Positions 58,209-64,000 of a stretch of 64,000 nt of DNA are shown piece by piece. The position numbers were made by a program, and so were the translations under genes. The notes below the pieces were generated by a model. That model was not told the origin of the DNA. It saw only the letters and a program-made list of their open reading frames with translations, and searched no databases. The stretch covers positions 23,692,385-23,756,384 of the forward strand of contig NC_083337.1 of assembly GCF_019175385.1 (NCBI RefSeq), in the 5' to 3' direction. Within the stretch, counting starts at the first letter, position 1; every line of letters starts with the position of its first letter. Origin of the DNA: Lycium barbarum (Eukaryota; Streptophyta; Magnoliopsida; Solanales; Solanaceae).

Positions 58209-58660
58209 ATTGTAAATTTGAACTTATGAGTTAGTTGTTAGTGTACTTAGTCGACTCCCCTGCAATTTTCAAAAGCCAAGTTAGCAGATAATTAATCGTA
58301 AGTAAATGTAATGTAGAAAGTAAATGAACACAGAGAGTTTTATACTGGTTCGGATCACCGATGTGGTGCCTAATCCAGTCCCCTTGGGTTACAAGGGTTT
58401 CCTTAGAGCTCTTCAAGTAACTTGATTACAGATCTGGTTCGGAGTGAACCGTGACTCTGATTTTGACTCTTGTTATTCTTTCTCCAAATTACAGCCTCGA
58501 CTTGTATAGCTAACTTATCTCTCTTTTCTTTTCTTAACACTATAATGCTCACAGACAATAATGTTTTTTTACAAGATGAAGAGTAAATACCTATGTTGCT
58601 CAAGTGAAGTTGTAAGTATCTCTAACTCTCGAGGGTTGTATTTATATTATTGTGCAGTCT
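58209..58660. repeat. Dispersed-repeat-like segment of unknown class
   Basis: 'cacagagagttttatactggttcgg' and 'ccagtccccttgggttacaaggg' are stretches I associate with common plant dispersed repeats, but I see no ends, target duplication or coding sequence. Two minus-strand open frames (58231-58603) have no recognisable domain. Confidence 0.35.
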
Positions 58661-58665
58661 TGTAC

Positions 58666-59880
58666 TGTAACGACCCAACCAGATGGCCATGATAGGCACC
58701 CGGAGCTAACCTCCCAAGCACCTCTTCTCATACATCTCATAATCATATCTAGGTGGACCACAAAGATAACTCATAACTATCATAATTTGTAAGGGCATGA
58801 GTCCCCAAAAGATAAGGGCACATCTATATAATCATCCTCAACTATGCCCATATGCACAAGCCGACAAGGCTGCCAAAAATGATACACAAAAATTCGAACC
58901 GATGAGGTTATAAAACATCTAGCTATATACATCCGTCTATGAGCCTCTACATAGAGTGCATGAAATCATAAAGAGGGGGCAGGACCCCGCCGTGCCCAAA
59001 TAGATACACAAAAGCATAATACTGCTAGACTACATCTCCGAAGAAAATGAAGCGCTCTTGAGAATTCCTTGATGAAGCACCTAAGGATCCGATCCATCTC
59101 CCTGCCTACCTGTGGGCATGAACGCAGCTTCCACAAGCAAAAGGACGTCAGTACGAATAATGTACCGAGTATGTAAGGCATGAATAAGAACATAATAAAG
59201 ATATGGAAAGTAACATGAGATAAGAGAGATAACCTGTATATCTGGATGCCTCTTAAGGCGGATGTCATGCATGCTTAGCTTTTTTCAAAAAACATTTTTC
59301 ATACATACATACATATACAGCCCGATCCATATATCATACCATCCCGCGTCCGGGGTAATATCATAATCTGCCCACTGCAGTGGTGTGCACATTTACGCGC
59401 CTGCCCGGCCGACTATAGCACAGCGCGGTATGAGAAAATACATACATATATATAAAGAATGTAAGAGAGCCCAAATTAAATGTTACTACTCTATCGGAGT
59501 GACGTAAGGTCAGTAAACCTCCGATTTCTATTATGGAATCATTATCATCGCTATATCTCACCTTGAAAGAACAATTATTATAAGATGAGATCGACAACAA
59601 TGAATAAAATCAATAATCATGTAACAAGCTCAATAATATAATGAGAACATCAAGAACTTTAAGCTTTGGTATCTCTAGAAATGGAATCATCATCATCATC
59701 ATTATCATCATCATCATAGAGAACATTTGTCAACAACATCATGAGAACCTTGAGATTTGTGAGCTTCTAGCATTTCTAGGAATAGGAATATTGTGGATAT
59801 CATGTATAGTTTCACAACAAAGGAATCATGTCTTAAGAAAAAAAGGTTAGCCTTAACATACCTCGTCGTTGATACGGTTC
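58666..59880 (-). mobile_element. Truncated LTR, family B, minus strand
   Basis: It begins TGTAACGACCCAACC on the plus strand. Family B landmarks follow in order: 'cctgtgggcatgaacgcagc' near 59109, 'gtaaggcatgaat' near 59173, 'cccgcgtccggggtaat' near 59343 and 'gtgacgtaaggtcag' near 59500. Similarity fades near 59870-59880, about halfway along the family, so the element-start half is missing. No coding sequence. Confidence 0.7.
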
Positions 59881-59919
59881 GGTTTTACGCGGGTTAAGGC
59901 ATAGAAGTTACTATGAGGT

Positions 59920-60093
59920 TGTTGGTGCTCTAACTGGATTTAGTATATTTTTTAGAGTCGCCACCTAATTTATTATGGAAAACTAGGAAAACCGGGTTTA
60001 AAGATTTTCAAATACAAGTAAAAAAAATCTTTTGGACTACAATTCGAGGTAAGGGTTCTGATGATTCCCTAGGGAAGGTTTTACACACCCTAG
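59920..60093. repeat. Dispersed repeat, left part (continues at 62730)
   Basis: It begins TGTTGGTGCTC and has 'agagtcgccacctaattta' and 'taagggttctgatgattccc', stretches I recall from a common plant LTR-type repeat. It is split by the solo LTR at 60094-62724; the right part continues from 62730 to about 63650 with a (TA)n stretch at 63024-63049. The right end was not found. Confidence 0.45.
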
Positions 60094-60674
60094 TGTTACG
60101 CCCTAAAACCCACCCTAGACGTGACCGGCATCCGACGTCGTGAACAACATCGGAAGAACCTAAATGACACAATAATAACACTTGAACCCGCCAGGTTCAA
60201 CATTCGCCTCCAACAGTTTGTAAAATAAATGTAACATCAAGTTCCTTTTTAATAATCTTTCCTTATTAAATTAAACAAAGTTATAAGTAACTACATATAT
60301 CAGGATCACAATTATGAAATAAAATCAGCGGAAGTCTAATATAAGTAAATAGTCATAAACGTGGCAAACACCCATTAAGTCGTACGAGACTTTGACAATC
60401 TACCCACAATTATGACAATTATCTATGGAGCTTCTAAGAGACAAAAATCATCTAACTTCGGGACGCAGCCCGGAAATCTAGAATAATAAATAAAACAGGA
60501 AGTGTCCCACGAACAAGGATGTGGGCTCACCAAATCAACAACAGCAGCAAGTTCTCCTAAGCATCGAGAGTTTCACGAACCTGCTCTTCTCCGTTACCTA
60601 ACATACCATAAAAAACAACAATGATATGCCTAAGTACTTTTGTACTCAGTGAGTGCCTCGGGGACAACAAGTAT

Positions 60675-60679
<5 letters not shown>

Positions 60680-60742
<63 letters not shown>
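60680..60742. repeat. (TA)n microsatellite, about 31 units
   Basis: A pure TA run within the family A solo LTR; the related LTR at 1433-3734 lacks it, so it expanded in this copy or was lost in the other. Confidence 0.95.
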
Positions 60743-60746
<4 letters not shown>

Positions 60747-62273
60747 AAGAAAACAGTTCTGAAAAGATAGTATAAAAACAGTCATTCCACTTTATGATTC
60801 TTAATATCATTCGTTAAACAGTTTACAAAGCCATTAATCAATATAAAAACAGGTATTCAACATGTGTATCTCAATAAGAATTATCAAAACCGATTACAAA
60901 GCCTTTTGTCAAGTTATAACTTTAAATATGCCTTTTAAATCAATTAAGACAGTCATTAACAATTCCATAAGAGAATAAGAATGTCAAACAAGCCCATAGA
61001 GTCCCAAGAATCAAGCATATCGCGCATAGCGCACCACATCAGAACATATAATTCTCGGTGGCTATCCTTCCTCCCGAATAGCTAGGCATAAATCACACCC
61101 CGGGGAGCGAACCCAGCGGTGGCTATCCTTCCTCCCGAATAGCTAGGCATAAATCACACCCTGGGTAGCGAACCCGGTAGTGGCCACTCTTCCTCCCGAA
61201 TGGCTTGGCAATTACCACACTAGGATCCATAGTGGCTACCCTTCCTCCCGAGTAGCTAGGCCAAACACAACAATAAAGATCATAGCATAGAAGCCGATTC
61301 ACAATTTTTCTCAAAGTAGTCGCACCATCAATTAGCATTAAAGTTCATTATGTCATATCGTAAAGATAAATCATTTCAAAGAATGTCTTGAAAACATTTA
61401 CACTTCTTTAACCAAGATTTCAATGTCATAATTCATCATGAAAACATTAACACCAATCCTTAGCCATCATTATTGATTATCTCTTATAGAGGAAAAACGT
61501 CTATAACTTATATATGTACGTAGAGCATGATACAAACTAGGTTTAATGTGGGCTTGTGCCCTCACATATATTAACCATAATTAAAGCAAAAAATAGAGTT
61601 TCAATTCGTGAAAAGTTCACCTTTTTATTCAATGAAGAACCTTAAAAGAGACATACAAATCACAACCAAAGAGTTCATAAAAACCGATCGAAAGAGTATG
61701 TTCAAAAGAGACATACAAATCACCTTTATAGTCAAAAATGGTTTTTAAAAGAGACATACCTTAATTCCCACTCAAGCGTACTTCCCACAATCCAAGAATT
61801 ATTCTACAATATTTTTAGATAGGAGAGGTTAGAACTCTATCCTATTTCCACCCATAAACCCTTCTTGCCAACGAAAGCTAGGGTTTTCATCACTAGAACG
61901 TGTTCTTGAACACTTCATGAATCAATCATGGATTCTAATCTCATAGGACAACCTACATTAGTCTAAACCCTTTCAATAATATCACAAAATTCAAGGATCA
62001 TACCTTATTGAAGGAATACTAACTTCTCCCAAACGTCCCTTTCTTCTTCTCTTTCTTGGGTTTCAAGAATCTAGGGTTTGTGGAAGATGAACTAGTGTTA
62101 ATTTGAAGTTAAATTGATGAAGTAATGATGGGAATTGATCAAGAACTTACCTCATATGTTTTGGGGAAACCCTAGGGTTTTTTCCTCTCAAAAAGTCGTC
62201 CAAAACGAAGTGGGAATGAATATAACGAAGTTAGGCTTTTATAAAATTCGAGAAAAATCGCTTCAGGCATAAA

Positions 62274-62390
62274 ATGGCCTGGTGCGTTGCCCAGTGTGGT
62301 GCACACAGAATATCCATTTTGACGGCGTCAAAATTTTGAGTTTTCTGGGAATTTGGCTTGGGTCGCCGCCCAGGGCGCCGCGCAGGCCTA
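62274..62390. repeat. GC-rich word cluster, family A solo LTR (GGCGCC type)
   Basis: GGTCGCCGCCCAGGGCGCCGCGC at 62361-62383 and a worn 'ggtgcgttgcccagtgtggtgcac' near 62280 form imperfect inverted words directly upstream (minus strand) of the TATA-like site near 62236. The word is unlike that of the sister LTR at 3236-3380, although the position matches. Confidence 0.65.
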
Positions 62391-62729
62391 ATTTTCGCAC
62401 TGCATAGATGATGCTCAGTAAAATAGGCATAACTCCTAGCACAGAGCTCTGTTGGAGTTGGGAAACCTACCGTTGGAAAGGTAGTTTAAAGGTATACAAC
62501 TTTCATTAAGAAAGTTTGCCCAAATTCCCAACGGAAATATATGAAACCTGGCCATAAGTGAAGACTGTCTAGACTTAGACGAATTTAGAAGACCTTAAGA
62601 ACTTCACTTTTTGGTTTGACTTCAAAACGACTGTTTATCACCCGAATGGATTCATATAGCTAAAATATCATCTTATTACTAGTTTTATACTTTCACACAT
62701 AACCCGAATTTACGGGATGTTACACCTAG

Positions 62730-63650
62730 TATTAAAGATTCGTAGAATACGGTTGACCTACGAGCTTCAATGTGTGATTAATTTGATTATTTGCTAAAGA
62801 TGATGTTTTGGTTTTTCCGCAAAAAGAGTCATTCTTTTCATATCATAATTATGGTCCCAAACAATTTGGCAAAAAGTTCCCCTCTTTTGGGGGGGTTTTG
62901 GTTCAAAAATCCACGCCAGTGTTCAACTCACTTCGTTGCCGGACTCGGACACACCCGAGATTTCTCTTGAGTAGAGTTGCTACTATTTTAGTCCTAACGA
63001 AATGGGTTTAGTACTTACGGGTTATATATATATATATATATATATATATGGAAAATGTGGAGTATATCTCTGGTTTTGATACTTATATATATAAAAGAAA
63101 AATTCAAGTTGTTTTATTCAAACTCAATTTTTAATTCTTGAAGCCCGCGAAATCAAACCGCATTCTATGTTTCCATGATCCGTCAAAACCCAGCCCATTT
63201 TTTAGCCCAATTTTCAGTGTTAGGTTTGCAGGCCTAAAATTCTCTACCAATAATTTATTCCAAGTCCATATCTCGGCAGCCAAAAATCTTTACCAACGTT
63301 TAAAAATGTTTAGATTAATGCCTCTTCTAATAGTGGCCCAGTTTGTCTTTAAAACGTTTTTCAGCCTCCTTTATCACACTAAACATTAACAGTTTCATAC
63401 TTGAAAATGGAAGGGCATTTTCTAGTCAAGTTTTTGAAAGAAGTGACCAATTCATTTTAGACTTTAAAGCCATTTCCAATAAATCCCATATACTAGTACT
63501 GCTTAAAAAAATCAAGATAGTTTTAACGAAAGAAAACCAACTCTTGAAACTCCTTTTTTTTTTTAGTTTAAGAAAAAAAAGAGTCATTAGCCGTGTTTGG
63601 AAAATTTGTTTGTTTTTGGCGACTTACCTAAATTACTAAGTATTTTCCTA
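62730..63650. repeat. Dispersed repeat, right part
   Basis: Continues the repeat from 60093 after one target duplicate ('tattaaagattcgtagaatacgg'). No coding frame is recognisable. A (TA)13 stretch lies at 63024-63049. Confidence 0.4.
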
Positions 63651-64000
63651 GATTCTAACATGCATAATGGGTTCCAATAATCACATATATCAGTACATAT
63701 ACAACATATATACATAAAAAAGGAAGAAAGAGAATTAGATTTCCAACTGATGGGCCTACCCCGCCCATCAGTGCCATTTTTACCCACTGGCTGGGCCTTC
63801 AAGACATATTAGCTTCCCTTTCACATTTATTTCTCGCGGACTAAATCAAGAGGAATGTTGGGCCTTTGGCCCAACAAATTTTGTGCGACAGAAACGCCGC
63901 AGAACCATAGGATTTTCATGCAAGCAAAGAGGAAAGGAACATAAATTAGAGAATACCCAAAAATATTCTAAGTATAGAGACATATGACACATTAATGTGT
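63651..64000. other. No gene or recognised repeat seen
   Basis: A/T-rich sequence with a short inverted repeat GTTGGGCCTTTGGCCCAAC near 63860. No frame or RNA gene can be supported. Confidence 0.5.

Larger units (their letters stand above)
60094..62724 (-). mobile_element. Solo LTR, family A, with target duplication CCTAG (2631 bp)
   Basis: On the plus strand it begins TGTTACGCCC and ends GGATGTTACA. CCTAG is exact on both sides (60089-60093 and 62725-62729). It is homologous to the 5' LTR at 1433-3734. It contains a (TA)n tract (60680-60742), the four-unit block at 61053-61260, a GC-rich word cluster at 62274-62390, and TTTTATAAAA-like sequence near 62236 on the minus strand. No internal region, so it arose by LTR-LTR recombination. 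Confidence 0.93.

Noticed and set aside
58403..58603. Minus-strand frame of 66 aa in the dispersed-repeat-like segment
   Set aside because: Too short, no domain, and the segment looks repetitive; no splice or promoter context supports it.

Overview
This window is a stretch of plant nuclear genome, most likely from a eudicot and plausibly Solanaceae. That placement is an inference from the style of the repeats and from one intron-containing plant gene. It is almost entirely transposable elements. The only gene that reads intact is a five-exon C2-domain gene on the minus strand (54851-57153). It encodes a 221-residue protein of the elicitor-responsive protein 3 type with an unusual repeated acidic/basic tail.

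Layout, left to right. 1-3734: the 5' LTR, primer-binding site and broken gag of a minus-strand Ty3 element that runs off the left edge. 3735-5809: a truncated LTR of a second family. 5810-9379, 11968-12095 and 40428-42865: what looks like one old DNA-transposon-type element carrying a Ulp1-protease/DUF1985 gene, now broken. A solo LTR (9380-11962) and a 28-kb retrotransposon pile-up (12096-40427) split it. The pile-up rests on a truncated tandem retroelement whose two LTRs are each 3186 bp once later insertions are removed. Into it have gone a chromodomain Ty3 element (14915-28157, target duplication ACAAA, itself carrying a solo LTR in its integrase gene), an LTR-like unit (29100-30563), and solo LTRs at 30648-33000 and 36784-39366.

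43860-54656 holds a LINE-type RNase H fragment, a hAT element with 8-bp target duplications and a broken BED finger (44353-46128), and a probable second hAT (46355-54656) into which an Athila-like, pol-less LTR element (47517-54620, target duplication CCGTG) inserted. After the C2 gene come unassigned sequence, a partial LTR (58666 to about 59880) and another dispersed repeat interrupted by a solo LTR with target duplication CCTAG (60094-62724).

The most interesting pattern is not a gene. LTRs of several distinct families carry, at the same place just upstream of the TATA-like box, a cluster of imperfect palindromes whose word differs by family. Several of these words share the core CGG-N-CCG. 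All coordinates, target duplications and exon phases were worked out by eye. Family names rest on remembered family features and not on database searches.
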